A stretch of 64,000 nucleotides of DNA from Lumbricus terrestris (GCA_949752735.1 OX457053.1:22476318-22540317); one strand, 5' to 3'. Numbered from the stretch's first letter, positions 44,912-55,174 are shown. Numbers and translations are program-made. The notes: generated by a model from the sequence alone, not told the origin.

Positions 44912-45535
44912 GAAAAATAACAACAGTTCAGGCATCGTCTTTGAAAGCGTGCAGAGTGCGTCGGAAAAAGCTCAGACGTTACTTCAAATGCGTACAAGAT
45001 GGCCAAAAATCAGAGTCTAAACAACGTTTTAAAAGTGTAGAGAGTGCGCCGAAAAGTTCATATGCAATCTTAAATGGGAACAAGATGGCCGAAAAATAAC
45101 AGTCCAGACTTTTTTTTATAAGCGTACAGAGTGCGCCGAAAAGTTCATACGTAATTTCAAATGCGTGCAAGATGGTAAAAAATCAGTCTAAATAGCGTTT
45201 TATAAGTGTACAGAGTGCGCCGGGAAGTTCATAAGTAATCTCAAATGAGAACAAGATAGCCGAAAAATAAGAATCCAGACAGCGTTTTTTATAAGCGTAC
45301 AGAACGCACCGGAAAAGTTCAGACGTAATTTCACATGCGTACAAGATGGCCAAAAATCACAGTCTAAACAATGTTTTAAAAGTGCACAGAGTACGCAAGA
45401 AAAAGTCCAGACCGATTCAAATGCGTACAAGATGGCAGACAGCTTGCAGCTCAGACAACGCTTAATAAGCGTACAGAATGCACCGGGAAAAGTTCATACT
45501 AATTTCAACTGCGTAAAAGAAGATGGCAAAAATAA
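44912..45535. repeat. ~87-bp tandem repeat with a YY1-like motif in each unit
   Basis: Seven units share (g)cgtacaagatggccaaaaa, agtctaaacaacgttttaaa, gtgtacagagtgcgccg(a/g) and aagttcatacgtaatttcaa. The motif caagatggc starts near 44,995, 45,081, 45,168, 45,252, 45,342, 45,428 and 45,519 (variants gatggt and gatagc at the third and fourth). The array starts within about 10 bp of NAV exon J's acceptor. Confidence 0.85.
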
Positions 45536-45574
45536 CCTTCCAGCTATAACGTCAAGAGTATTTAGCCTACATTA

Positions 45575-45975
45575 ATGATATTTACACGACGACAATTATA
45601 TCGCAGGGTTAAGCGATTGGGATATCTCCCTTCTCATTACCCTGATTTTGACCGCTTGATTGACGATGCAGACGTTAGACTCTTAAAGTGTGTCATCTGG
45701 AATTTCAATCATGTACTCCGAAGCCTATTTCCACCTATTGTTAAAAGGCCTTTAATTTCACCTCTCGTGTCCTTTTTAAGACTGTTCGCAGTGCTAACTC
45801 TAGCTAGGAACCAGAAATCTATCTTTCGCATGCTCCCAACCTAAATTCTGATGACATTCATTATTTTAGCCCATTTGTTTCTTTTAAATCCTTTTTTCAT
45901 GTAATAAGTTGCGGTATGTCAACTTAATTTTTTCTTGAATAAACGAAGTATATATATATATATATATATATATAC
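45575..45975 (+). pseudogene. LINE ORF2 C-terminal fragment with 3' tail
   Basis: The frame 45,575-45,844 contains RVKRLGYLPSHYPDFDRLID DADVRLLKCV and NHVLRSLFPPIVKRP, a C-terminal block common in non-LTR retrotransposons. It is followed by a 3' end gttgcggtatgtcaactt... gaataaacgaag and then (TA)n. The same tail occurs near 16,235 and 50,372. Confidence 0.7.
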
Positions 45976-46009
45976 AATATTCCGATCGAGATGCATTTGC
46001 CCGACTTAC

Positions 46010-46222
46010 CACTGCTGGTGTTTGACGCTCAGGAAGCCAGTGAAGACTTCACCGAGGGACCCGACATGATGGAGGTTGTCGAGTATGATGATGCTGGGAA
46101 GATCGGCGGCGTTGTGCTCGCACTGCTCAGCTATGTTGGCCAGGTATTGGCGAAGCTCCTTGCTTGACTTGTGGTCAACGTTAAACGTGGCCACCAAACC
46201 AGCCAACAAATCTTTGCCGGAC
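46010..46222 (-). CDS. NAV: NAV exon I (Walker B-like)
   Basis: The exon encodes SGKDLLAGLVATFNVDHKSS, then KELRQYLANIAEQCEHNAAD and LPSIIILDNLHHVGSLGEVF, ending in KHQQ. IIILDN occupies the Walker B position; navigators carry Asp-Asn here rather than the Asp-Glu usual in AAA proteins. The acceptor is cttatag and the donor is TG|gtaagt (phase 2). Confidence 0.96.
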
Positions 46223-46224
46223 CT

Positions 46225-46640
46225 ATAAGATGTTCAGCATGTATATAATGTAAAGTAATACAGAGCTTCATCAGTGCTTAATCTAGGCATCTCTGAGGGG
46301 AGTTTCTCCAGGAATCACATTCCCAGACAAATCTAGAGTTTTTGTTTGCATGCACTTTTCGTGACATATGTAATATATAATATCCCCCCACCCCCAGAAA
46401 AATTACATACGTAACATTTTCCCCCATAAAAATTGGAAAGGTCTTGTGTACAGGTATATATTTGATAAGTAAAATCGCTATGATTCTAACGGAAATTTTA
46501 ACAGAAAGACCAAGCAAAGGTCGACAGAACAAAGGGTGTTAACGGTGACAGCCTGAGCGGTTGCTATCCTCTGAAAACATCCGTTTTTGTCCCCCCCCCA
46601 GAAACGTGAACCTCCAAGTGCGGGTAATAGATAAAACACT
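46225..46640. other. NAV intronic sequence, nothing recognised
   Basis: Part of the intron between exons H and I. Unique-looking, with two short poly-C tracts. Confidence 0.5.
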
Positions 46641-46647
46641 ATGCATG

Positions 46648-46761
46648 GTCTCACGTCGAAGCGCTGGGCAATTGCGCCTGAAGGAATTGACTAAGGTCTC
46701 TACACGACGGCTTGAGGTGGATTCGAACCTGCAACCCTCCGACTGCAAGACAACGAACATA
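46648..46761 (-). repeat. Truncated SINE (family 1)
   Basis: Minus-strand head and part of the body; the tail is missing. It lies head-to-head with the next SINE, 17 bp away. Confidence 0.8.
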
Positions 46762-46778
46762 TACTACGACACACGCAT

Positions 46779-47012
46779 GGGTCGCGGTGGTGTAGTGGGT
46801 ATGTTCGTCGCCTTGCAGCCGAAATGTTGCAGGTTCGAATTCACCTCAAGTCGCCGCGTAAGGACCTTGGTCAAGTCCTTCACTCGCAATTGCTCAGCGT
46901 TTCGGCGTAAAACTCCGATGCAGTGTCCGCTCTGTAGTCGGGAGTGCCTCTGAGTAGAGAGCTTGAAGGGGCGCTATAACAAGTGCACATGCAAACAAAC
47001 AAACAAAACAAA
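46779..47012 (+). repeat. tRNA-derived SINE (family 1), full length
   Basis: Head gggtcgcggtggtgtagtgg, B box GGTTCGAATTC, body, tail gaaggggcgctataacaagt and an (acaa)n 3' end. Confidence 0.9.
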
Positions 47013-47150
47013 CACTGGATGCACAGACACACACAGAAGAAGAAGGCAGACAGACAGACACACAGAAGACACACAGACAGACACACAGACAGACAGACAG
47101 AGAGACAGACAGAGAGACAAACAGACAGACAGACAGACAGATAAGAAGCG
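47013..47150. repeat. (CAGA)n microsatellite
   Basis: ACAGAC-type repeats ending about 10 bp from exon H's donor. Confidence 0.95.
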
Positions 47151-47158
47151 ATACATAC

Positions 47159-47330
47159 ACAGACACGACGTATTCAGCCAGCTTCTGTGCGAGGTAGGTC
47201 TTCCCTGTTCCGCTCGGTCCGCATAGAATGATCCGACGATGTTCGAGCAGTAGAGAAACATAGCGCTGCATAATCGCCTTTGGAATCAACGTCTCGAATG
47301 CCAAACAGTCGACGCTCTTCTCTTGCGTTC
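47159..47330 (-). CDS. NAV: NAV exon H (Walker A)
   Basis: The exon encodes TQEKSVDCLAFETLIPKAIM, then QRYVSLLLEHRRIILCGPSG and TGKTYLAQKLAEYVVS. GPSGTGKT is the Walker A (P-loop) nucleotide-binding motif of the AAA-type domain. The donor GT|gtatgt was chosen over nearby GTs because it keeps the frame and the spacing AEYVVSV-SGKDL seen in vertebrate navigators. The acceptor gttgatag|GA directly follows a (GAY)n triplet repeat with no ordinary pyrimidine tract. Confidence 0.95.
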
Positions 47331-47332
47331 CT

Positions 47333-47745
47333 ATCAACATCATCATCGTCGTCGTCGTCGTCGTCGTCGTCGTCATCATCATCATCATCATCAATCATCA
47401 TCATCGTCGTCATCATCATCGTCATCATCGTCGTCGTCGCCGTCACCGTCGTCGTCATCATCATAATAAGTCATCATTATCATCAGTTCATCCAATTATC
47501 ATCGTAATCGTCATCATCATCATCATCATCATCATCGTCATTAACGTCGTCGTCAATATACCCGTCATTGTCATAATCATAATAATCATCATAATCATCG
47601 TGATAATCATCGTCATCGTCATATTCCGCCATGGTAATCATCATCATCATCATCATCATCATCGTCGTCGTTGTCGTCGTCATCATCATCATCAACATCA
47701 TCACCGTCAACGTTGCCATAGCAGCTATCACCAAAATTTTGGTCA
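47333..47745. repeat. (TCA)n/(TCG)n triplet repeats filling the G2-H intron
   Basis: Practically the whole 420-bp intron is GAY/RTC triplet repeat, up to the acceptor of exon H and to within a few bases of exon G2's donor. Frames across it are artefacts. Confidence 0.95.
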
Positions 47746-47750
47746 CTTAC

Positions 47751-47825
47751 CCTTGAGCGTGACACAGACTGCCTCTGGTTGCTCTCTGAGGCATTCGTAC
47801 GGAGACTGGTCGGGAGCCTTAGAAG
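47751..47825 (-). CDS. NAV: NAV exon G2 (75-nt exon)
   Basis: The exon runs from acceptor ccgtttcag to donor G|gtaagt and encodes SKAPDQSPYECLREQPEAVC then VTLK. It matches the family's 'SPYxCL...VTVVLKG' block just ahead of FETLIPK. The entry codon is completed from exon G (T+CT) and the exit codon by exon H (G+GA). It is too short to have been called from an open frame alone; the splice sites and phases define it. Confidence 0.9.
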
Positions 47826-47960
47826 CTGAAACGGAACACACACTCATATTTCATTACTATCAACAGCGATCAATGCAAGAATGAAACACAGTGGTTGTGT
47901 GTTCATAATTTTATATAACGTTAGTTCAAAGCGTTTTAGAGGTGTTGTAAGAGATGTCAC

Positions 47961-48810
47961 GTCATCAGCGCGCTGGACAAAATCGCGCCCACATAAGCGC
48001 GCCGAAATATGCGCGCTGTAAAATTTGCCTGACAAATGAGCACCTACGAAAGCGCGCAGAATACATTATAATGACAAAATAGCAAGGTATTTTCCACAAA
48101 ACAATAAAAATTCTTTTCATCAATCCACTTCTGTTTAGCAAATTATTTTCATAACTACATCTACCAGTATGAATCATTTTCATCAAGCCAGCTTCTGCTC
48201 AAGCAACAGATATTTTCATCAACCCAGCTTCTATTTAAACAGTAACTATTTTCATCGAATCGGGTTAATTTTTAAGCATGACCACTTTTTATTAGGCTAA
48301 TCCAACTTCCATTTTGGCAAGAATGACATCATCAATCAAGCTTCTAATATAATCATGAGTTCATATCATCAGCCTACATTCTATTTAAACAACTATTTTC
48401 ATCAATCCGAATTCTATGCAAGTATGACTTTCATTTATCCATGCATCCAAATTTTATTTTTCCAAGGTTTTTCATCTATCCAGTCACCATTTAATTTTGA
48501 CTTCTTTTCGTCAGTCCATCTTCTATGTAGCAAGAATTATTTTAACCAATCCAGCTTCCATTTAATCGGTATACTTTTCATCAATCCAGCTTCCATCTAG
48601 ACAAGAACAACTGCTTAGGCAAGAATTAGAACGGGCTAATTATATCAGACTTAGACGACATCTGCTAGCTTTGGTTCCACTATATCGTAACCTGCCATTG
48701 CCTTTGACCGCGCGCTATTGTCGGCGCGCTTTTGTCCCGCGCGCAATTGACGATTCGCGCTTCTGTCAGCGCGCTTTTTTCGGCGCGCTTTTGTCCTGCG
48801 CGCTTGTGAC
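47961..48810. mobile_element. MITE-like element with GCGCGC-rich inverted ends
   Basis: The left end (gtcatcagcgcgctggacaa aatcgcgcc…aagcgcgccgaaa) and the reverse complement of the right end (gtcacaagcgcgcaggacaa aagcgcgccgaaaa...) match. The right end holds about seven GCGCGC-type motifs. The interior (48,090-48,605) is a degenerate ~45-bp tandem repeat with core tttcatcaatccagcttc, the reverse of the core inside the 8.1-kb MITE. No transposase. Confidence 0.7.
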
Positions 48811-48934
48811 GGGGTATCGTTTTAAAACGATCATGCAGCATCGAATTCTTATCGAGATCTTTTGTGACCGACAGTAAAAATTGCGTTCTGCTAGCTTGAA
48901 GTTTCGAACAAACGAAAGTTGATTTGAATTGACT

Positions 48935-49100
48935 CAAATCAAATTCAACTCAAATTTATTGTTCCCATCAATGTGCAAGATATGATCGGCGTAACAAAAT
49001 AACAACTTTATGCATAGTTAATTCGGTCATGCAATAAGAATTCAAAAAAAGGAAATTAATGTTTGTGAACCAATAAATTTGACTTGATCTTGATATTAAC
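48935..49100. repeat. LINE 3'-end-like fragments
   Basis: ttgactcaaatcaaattcaa and aataaatttgacttgatctt resemble the tttgattttga tail of the LINE at 13.7 kb, in opposite orientations. Confidence 0.4.
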
Positions 49101-49130
49101 AACAAAATTCCTTCATTAATATAATTTGAT

Positions 49131-49245
49131 GGATGGATGGATCCGATAATTCCGATTTGACCAGGGTCTATGACAACAGAGGCCGTTACCCTGGACAGAA
49201 ATTTGCTCGGCGTATTACAGCACTGAAGAGCAAGGTTCTGAACAA
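49131..49245 (+). repeat. Dispersed repeat, second copy at 54.33 kb
   Basis: gatttgaccagggtctatga caacagag..cgttaccctggacagaaat and cgtattacagcact recur at about 54,325-54,420 with few changes. Confidence 0.8.
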
Positions 49246-49573
49246 TTTATTGTCTTGTTATAGAATCAGAGAATCCTATAAAAAGGTTTGTATTAACTCC
49301 ATATTCTAAATATATCGCTAGCCATTGTATAGAGCCAACTACGGCGAACTGGGTCCAAAATATCTCACTGCTAATTCTTGATTAAACTTGATGGCTGGAT
49401 CCAGAGTTCAATGACAGCTTATGATAACAAGCAATCGCTCCCGTCAGTTTATTAGTTCTCGTTCTGGAATTATTTAAATATGTCAGCGAAACGAGCTTTA
49501 AAGGTGTGTTAACGTGGCCCTAGAGTATCCAGTTAATTTGATCTCGAATGACCACTCTGACCAAGGGCCCTTA

Positions 49574-49816
49574 TTTGTTTGTTTATTTGTATGAGCACTT
49601 GTTATAGCGCCCCTTCAAGCTTTCTACTCAGAGGCGCACCCGACTACTGAGCGGACACTGCATCAGAGTTTCACGCCGAAGCGCCGAGCAATTGCGAGTG
49701 AAGGACTTGTCCAAGGTCCCTACGCGGCAACTTGAGGTGAATTCGAACCTGCAACCCTTCGGCTTCGGCCACATGGCGACGAACATAGGCTACCTACTAC
49801 TACACCACCGCGCACC
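49574..49816 (-). repeat. tRNA-derived SINE (family 1)
   Basis: Full-length minus-strand copy with its (caaa)n end at the left and tRNA-like head at the right. Confidence 0.9.
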
Positions 49817-50371
49817 ACATTGGTCGATATGGCTCGATTTTGCACGAAGCAATCTGCAAATCCAACCACATCAATTTTGTGTCCTGTACAACGAGAAATT
49901 CCTGCTAAATAAAAAAAATTATATTCCATATTTCATAGCCATTGTATAACCGTCACTATAACGACATAATTACTTCGGCCAATTGGGCCGACCTAGAGTC
50001 TTGGTGTATCGAAAGTAAATGGCGTTATAGCCGACTATCAAAGCGAGGTTGAGAGCGTTTTAAAGGTGTTTAAAGGCGGCTCATTGGAATCCAATGTATC
50101 CAGTATTCAGGCTATCCATAGCTTGTGTGTAGGTTCACAAAGACCGTTAACGTCGGCATTGCTTATAATTATATAACTCCTGATTAATCAAGTCATTGAA
50201 TCATAATTGAACTTCCGAGCAAAGATGACCGGAACTTTCTCTCTATAGATCTTTTCAAAGATAATTATCACTAAAGCATAGTCTAGCTATCGATTCAATT
50301 CAATTCCAATAACTGAATGCTCCCTTTGATATTATTATTTTAATGTAATTTTTGTCTGTCTCAATGTACCA

Positions 50372-50407
50372 GGTTGCGGTTTGCCAACCTGTTTTTGCTC
50401 ATTAAAC

Positions 50408-50469
<62 letters not shown>

Positions 50470-50470
50470 A
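50372..50470. repeat. LINE-like tail followed by (TA)n
   Basis: ggttgcggtttgccaacctg...attaaacgaa then about 30 TA units. Confidence 0.75.
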
Positions 50471-50867
50471 AAGACAACTTTGGTAGAAACTCGGCAAATC
50501 GACTTAGTTGAAAAAACCTTTTCGACGTGGTTGACTGCAGGCTTTTGAAATATTTACTCAATAGTTTTTTGCGCAGTTTCAAGTTTCTTGAACTAACTTC
50601 AATTGGAGACTGCACATGTCTAACAATCCCTCCCCCACTAATTTCCGGAAAATAACTTTGTCGCCATCTTGGATTTTTACACCGTCATTTACCTCAAATG
50701 TAGTAGGATTAAATGATAACTTGTATTTCTGCCCAAACGTTGCATATCGTCATTGTTCACCATTATTACGACTATTTACCTATTTACTTCGGACATGGCC
50801 ACTTGACATTAGGAAATAGGTAAACAAATTAATCGATTATCAATCAAAACAAAGAAATCAACCGATT

Positions 50868-51050
50868 GAAATTTTAACGATTAATCCATTAATTAATCGT
50901 TAAGATTATCGATTAATTAATCGTTAAAATAATCGATTAATTAATCGTTAAGATAATCGATTAATTAATTGTTAAGATAACCGATTAATTAATCGCTACA
51001 ATAATCAGATAATTAATCCTTAAAATTATCGATTAATCAAATTGTTAAAA
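50868..51050. repeat. 24-bp tandem repeat with CGATTAATTAATCG palindrome
   Basis: The unit cgttaagattat cgattaattaat is repeated about seven times with increasing divergence. Each good copy contains a perfect palindrome with back-to-back TAAT cores. It lies in the NAV intron between exons G and G2. Confidence 0.85.
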
Positions 51051-51490
51051 TCCGCAGCGCTGCTTATTTTATTAACATTTTGTACATACTGTTCTGTCTA
51101 CAGGAGAGGTTAAGTAAGTAAGCAAACAAGTAAGCAACCCTTATGTGCATCTGACAAGCGCACATACATTACCCTTCACAAAACGATCACATTGGAAAAA
51201 CTTATCTAGAGAACAGCAGTTTAAGGTCACACGTGTAGCTTGATATAATTGAAAATGGATCTGTTGTTAAAACTATTTCTAGACAAATTTATTTTAACGA
51301 GAGGCAGCAATAAAGGGTGTCCTCTCTTTTCGGAGTAAACACTTGTCCTCGCGAACAGGTGCAAGAGCTTAAACACCCTTAAAACGCTCTCAACCACGCT
51401 CTGATATACTCGGCTAAAGCATCGTTCACAATGTCATCCATTATTTGCAATAGAAAGTTCATCTAATCTATTAATAGCTGTATGTCTTAC

Positions 51491-51677
51491 ATTTTGTGCG
51501 GATGATGTCTCCAACACGGTACATGAGAATGCTGTCGGACGTTAGCCCCATGCTGCTTGAAGGCTCGATCCGCGTCATGTATTCCTTGAAGGCCTTGCGA
51601 AGCGTACTCTCAAAGGATTCCCATTTCGTCAGTTTACTGACCAGGAGGGCGCCGATCAGCATCTCTCCTGGTTTCGT
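51491..51677 (-). CDS. NAV: NAV exon G (pre-AAA segment)
   Basis: The exon encodes TKPGEMLIGALLVSKLTKWE and then ESTLRKAFKEYMTRIEPSSS, followed by MGLTSDSILMYRVGDIIRTK. The 'KWE..L...FKEY...I.P....GL.SDSIL.Y..G.I.R' pattern is conserved in navigators. The acceptor is gatttag and the donor is T|gtaaga (phase 1). The upstream intron (51,678-55,063) carries the nested mariner/RTE insertion. Confidence 0.92.
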
Positions 51678-52195
51678 CTAAATCAGAGAAATCAGTCCTC
51701 AACTTTTTAGATCGTATGCAAGCATATGATATAGACAGATAATTTAAAAAATAATAATTTTTCCTATTACAAAATTATTGGCATAACCTGTTGCTGCTTC
51801 TTCTCACTTGTACTTGGGTAATCATGACAGCGGGGCACTAGTTCTTACGGGTTATCTCCTTGCTTTTTTTCAAATAATTGCTGTGAAATGAACTTGGTAG
51901 TGCTTCACAACTTGTGTTCAATGTGCCCACCACCAGTGCCAAGACTTCTTTTGAGTCTCTTTGCAAAGTTCTTGATGGACCTGTTGATTAATCTGAAAGA
52001 TTCCTTATTTACCAATTTGACTGTCATCTTGCTAAGTGACTTCTCAGTGACGTGCAGCTAGGCTGGTACCCAGTTTCTTTTTTAAATAGTAATAATAATG
52101 ATCATCTGGCAAAATCAAGGCTATTTGATAACAAATATTTGAGATGAGACTTAATAAAATTGTGTCTTTGTTAATTTTTGTTGCGTTACCCTGAT

Positions 52196-53841
52196 AAACA
52201 AGGCAAGATGCTAAGTGAAATTGGAGAAGTTAAAAATCGGTGGAAAGAATACACAGAGGAACTATATAAGGATGAAAACGCCAATGGAACAGAAGAAGAA
52301 GGGAGAATGGAGATAGAAGAGCAGATAGGGGAAGCAAAGGAAGACATTGGCCCGGAACTGCTAGAAGAGGAAGTAAGAACAGCGATAAAAGAACTGAAAA
52401 ATGACAAAACAGAAGGGTATGATGATATACCAGCTGAGATGTTGAAGAGCCTGGATGAGAAAGCAATGAAGGAAATAATCAAAATATGCCAGGAGATATA
52501 CACATCAGGAATTTGGCCGGAAGACTACCTACATTCCATCATGGTACCAATCAAAAAGAAGCCAAACGCAACTAAATGTGAGGACCACCGCACTATCAGT
52601 CTCATTACACATGCGTCAAAGATTCTGATCAGAATCCTAACAAAGAGGATACAAGCAAAAACAGATGCAATACATGAGATAGGAGATGATCAGTTCGGGT
52701 TTAGGAAAGGCATGGGAACTAGAGATGCAATTGGGTCGCTGAGAGTAATAACAGAAAGAAGTTGCGAAATAGGAAAGGATGTATACATATGTTTTGTAGA
52801 CTATGAAAAGGCGTTCGACAGAGTGGACTGGAAGAGACTGATGAAGGCATTGAGAAGAGTTGGCGTAGACTGGAGAGATAGAAGACTGATAGGCAATCTG
52901 TATATGGGACAAAAAGTACAGATAAGGATAGAGGGTGAATATTCTGAACAAGGAAAGGTAGGAAGGGGGGTAAGACAGGGATGCCCACTTTCACCGCTGC
53001 TGTTCAATATATATATATAGAGGAGATAATCAAGGAGGCATTGGAAGAACTGGAGGAAGGGATAAAAGTGGGAGGAATGTGGATCAGGGCATTAAGATTC
53101 GCAGACGATCAAGCAATGATGGCAGAAAGTCAGGAAGGGTTACAAACAATGATGGACCGGCTGAATACAACATCAAAAGAATACGGAATGAAAATCAACA
53201 TAAAGAAAACAAAGGTTATGAGAATAAGCAAAGGAGAGAAGAAGGCAGTTAAAATATTCATAGATGGAGAAGAAGTAGAACAAGTCAAGGAATTTGCGTA
53301 TCTCGGCAGTACGATTACGGAAGATGCTAGATGCCACAGAGAAATACAACGAAGGATTGTACTAGGAAAAGATGCATTTGAAAAGAGGAAAGAGCTACTG
53401 AGAAGAGGAATCAATAAGGAGCTGAAAAAGAAAATGATAAAAACCGTAGTATGGAGTGTGATGTTATATGGATCAGAGACATGGACTATGCGAATGGAAG
53501 ACATCAAGAGAATTGAAGCATTTGAAATGTGGTTATGGAGAAGGATAGAAAGAATCAGCTGGAGGGATCATATCAGCAATGAGGAGGTATTGAGAAGAGT
53601 CGGAGAAAAGAGAGCGATGATACACACAATTAGAGAAAGGCAAAGAAGATGGATCGGGCACACACTCAGAGGAGACTCGATGCTGCGAACAATCATAGAG
53701 GGGAAAATGGATGAAAAAAGAACGAGAGGCAGACCAAGACAAAGACTGTTAGACTGGATGATGAAAGATGGCTATCAGAAGATGAAAATGAAAGCGCAGA
53801 ACAGAGAAGAATGGAGACGTCAAACATTCGAACCTGCCTAA
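52196..53841 (+). pseudogene. RTE ORF2 reverse transcriptase, one frameshift
   Basis: The first frame (to 53,020) has GYDDIPAEMLKSL, CFVDYEKAFDRVDW (motif A) and GVRQGCPLSPLLFNIYI. The second frame, to 53,841, has IEEIIKEALEEL, RFADDQAMMA (catalytic aspartates), FAYLGSTI, SETWTMRMEDIKRIEAFEMW and RGRPRQRLLDWMM. The two meet within the run aatatatatatatag (53,006-53,020), where one extra TA unit creates a stop. Apart from this the RT and C-terminal region look intact. The endonuclease is missing through 5' truncation. Confidence 0.9.
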
Positions 53842-53865
53842 GGGCAGAGCACGGAAAAGAAGAAG
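52196..53865 (+). mobile_element. RTE-clade LINE, 5'-truncated, inserted in the mariner-like element
   Basis: Flanked by the 8-bp duplication ACCCTGAT (52,188-52,195 and 53,866-53,873) and ending in an AAG-rich tail (gcacggaaaagaagaag). The pre-insertion site aligns with the intact sequence of the 16.5-kb copy, so the order of events is clear: mariner first, LINE second. Confidence 0.88.
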
Positions 53866-54278
53866 ACCCTGATGAATCGTCAAAAAACGGGGAATGGCCT
53901 CACTAAAAGTGGTATAACTTTTGTTGTGTTTGAAATATTTTGGTGAAATCTGGTCATCATGTGTAAATATGAATTGTCGTTAAGCCTGTAAAATTTCATT
54001 TATAAATTCTTACTTCTGGCTAAGATATTGGCCAGAATAATTAGATTGGTTTGTTGATACTTGTTGTTGCATCGCGTTTTTGAATCGACAAAAAACGGTG
54101 GGCGGCTTCACTAAAAGTGGTATAACTTTTGTTCTGTTTGAAATATTTTATTGAAATCAGGCCATCATGCGTATATATGAATTGTCTATAAGCCTGTAAA
54201 ATTTCATTTTTAAATTCTTACTTCTGGCCAAGATATGGGTAAAAATCCGTAGGGGGTTACTTTTTATGGCCCACCCTG

Positions 54279-55063
54279 TAGATTATATATTTTAATTTGG
54301 GACCGCCGTTCGGAGTTTTGCCGATGGGTGGATCCGATTTGACCAGCGTCTATGACAACAGAGCCGTTACCCTGGACAGAAATATGCTTGGCATATTACA
54401 GCACTTAAGAGCTTTTTTAGAATATTTTTGATCCCATATATAGTTACATAAAATTTTCTCTTTTATAGGTTTAGATGCGATCGTTTCAACAGACTAAGCA
54501 ATGCATGTTCCAGTGAGTCTACTTAAAAAATTCTTTTCAACGAATAAAAATGGTGTCTTATAGATATATTGCCTTGCACGTGTGTCTTTTCTTTTCAAAG
54601 AATAAAAACGAAAAACTAGAGAAATCATTGTAAATAATGCAGTTGTGTCATTTCTTACTACAGTGGTAGGCGACTTAGTGTAACAGAAAATTCTGGTAAA
54701 CTAAGGGCTAGCGTAAAACTAATAAGTCCACTTGCTTAACTAACTTAACTTAACCAACCAGCTTCCTGGAGTATTAGAATCAGTACAAGTGCAAATAGAC
54801 TTGGTGAGCAGACAAAATAAGATGCTATCGATTAAAAAATTAATGATCCCTTGCATGGGTTAAACCTTATTGTAGTCCTACATTGAAATAAATAATACAA
54901 TGAACAATTACTTCTACATCAGAAATTTTTTTAAAGAATTTTCCAAAAGTATCAAACTCACTTTAAATAAAATTCATTCCCTTGCAATGCACCGTTTACT
55001 ATAACATCTGTCTCGGTTTTCGGTATCTTTAATGAAATGAATTATATTGAAAAGTCTTTTTAC
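54279..55063. other. NAV intronic sequence with one dispersed repeat
   Basis: Contains the second copy of the 49.13-kb dispersed repeat (about 54,325-54,420). The rest is AT-rich with nothing recognised. Confidence 0.55.
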
Positions 55064-55164
55064 CTCTAGACTTCCAACGTCGGTGTTTGAGCCAAGAAGA
55101 ACAGAGACAAGAACTCTTCTGCCTTCTTTCTTTCCGGATAATTCCACAGGACTTGACGTACCTT
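55064..55164 (-). CDS. NAV: NAV exon F (start of C-terminal domain region)
   Basis: This small 101-nt exon encodes GTSSPVELSGKKEGRRVLVS and VLLGSNTDVGSLE, the segment that leads into the AAA region. The acceptor is accttccag and lies next to a (TCAA)n microsatellite. The donor is GAG|gtaaaa (phase 0). Its 1/0 phases fit exons E and G exactly, which is the main support for so short an exon. Confidence 0.85.
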
Positions 55165-55174
55165 CTGGAAGGTC

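Larger units (their letters stand above)
51865..54278. mobile_element. Second Tc1/mariner-like copy, left-truncated, carrying an RTE LINE
   Basis: 51,867-52,187 matches the interior of the 16.5-kb copy (aatgaacttggtagtgcttc, cttttgagtctctttgcaaa). 53,874-54,278 matches its right end, finishing CCCACCCTG before TA. The right subterminal segment (aaaaaacgg..ggc.tcactaaaagtgg) is present twice, at about 53,880 and 54,090. The left terminus is missing. An RTE LINE lies inside it. Confidence 0.85.

Noticed and set aside
44658..45020. 120-codon plus-strand frame over NAV exon J
   Set aside because: It is the antisense shadow of the conserved NAV exon.
52186..53507. Minus-strand frames across the RTE LINE
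   Set aside because: Antisense shadows of the reverse transcriptase; purine-biased coding gives pyrimidine-rich open antisense frames.
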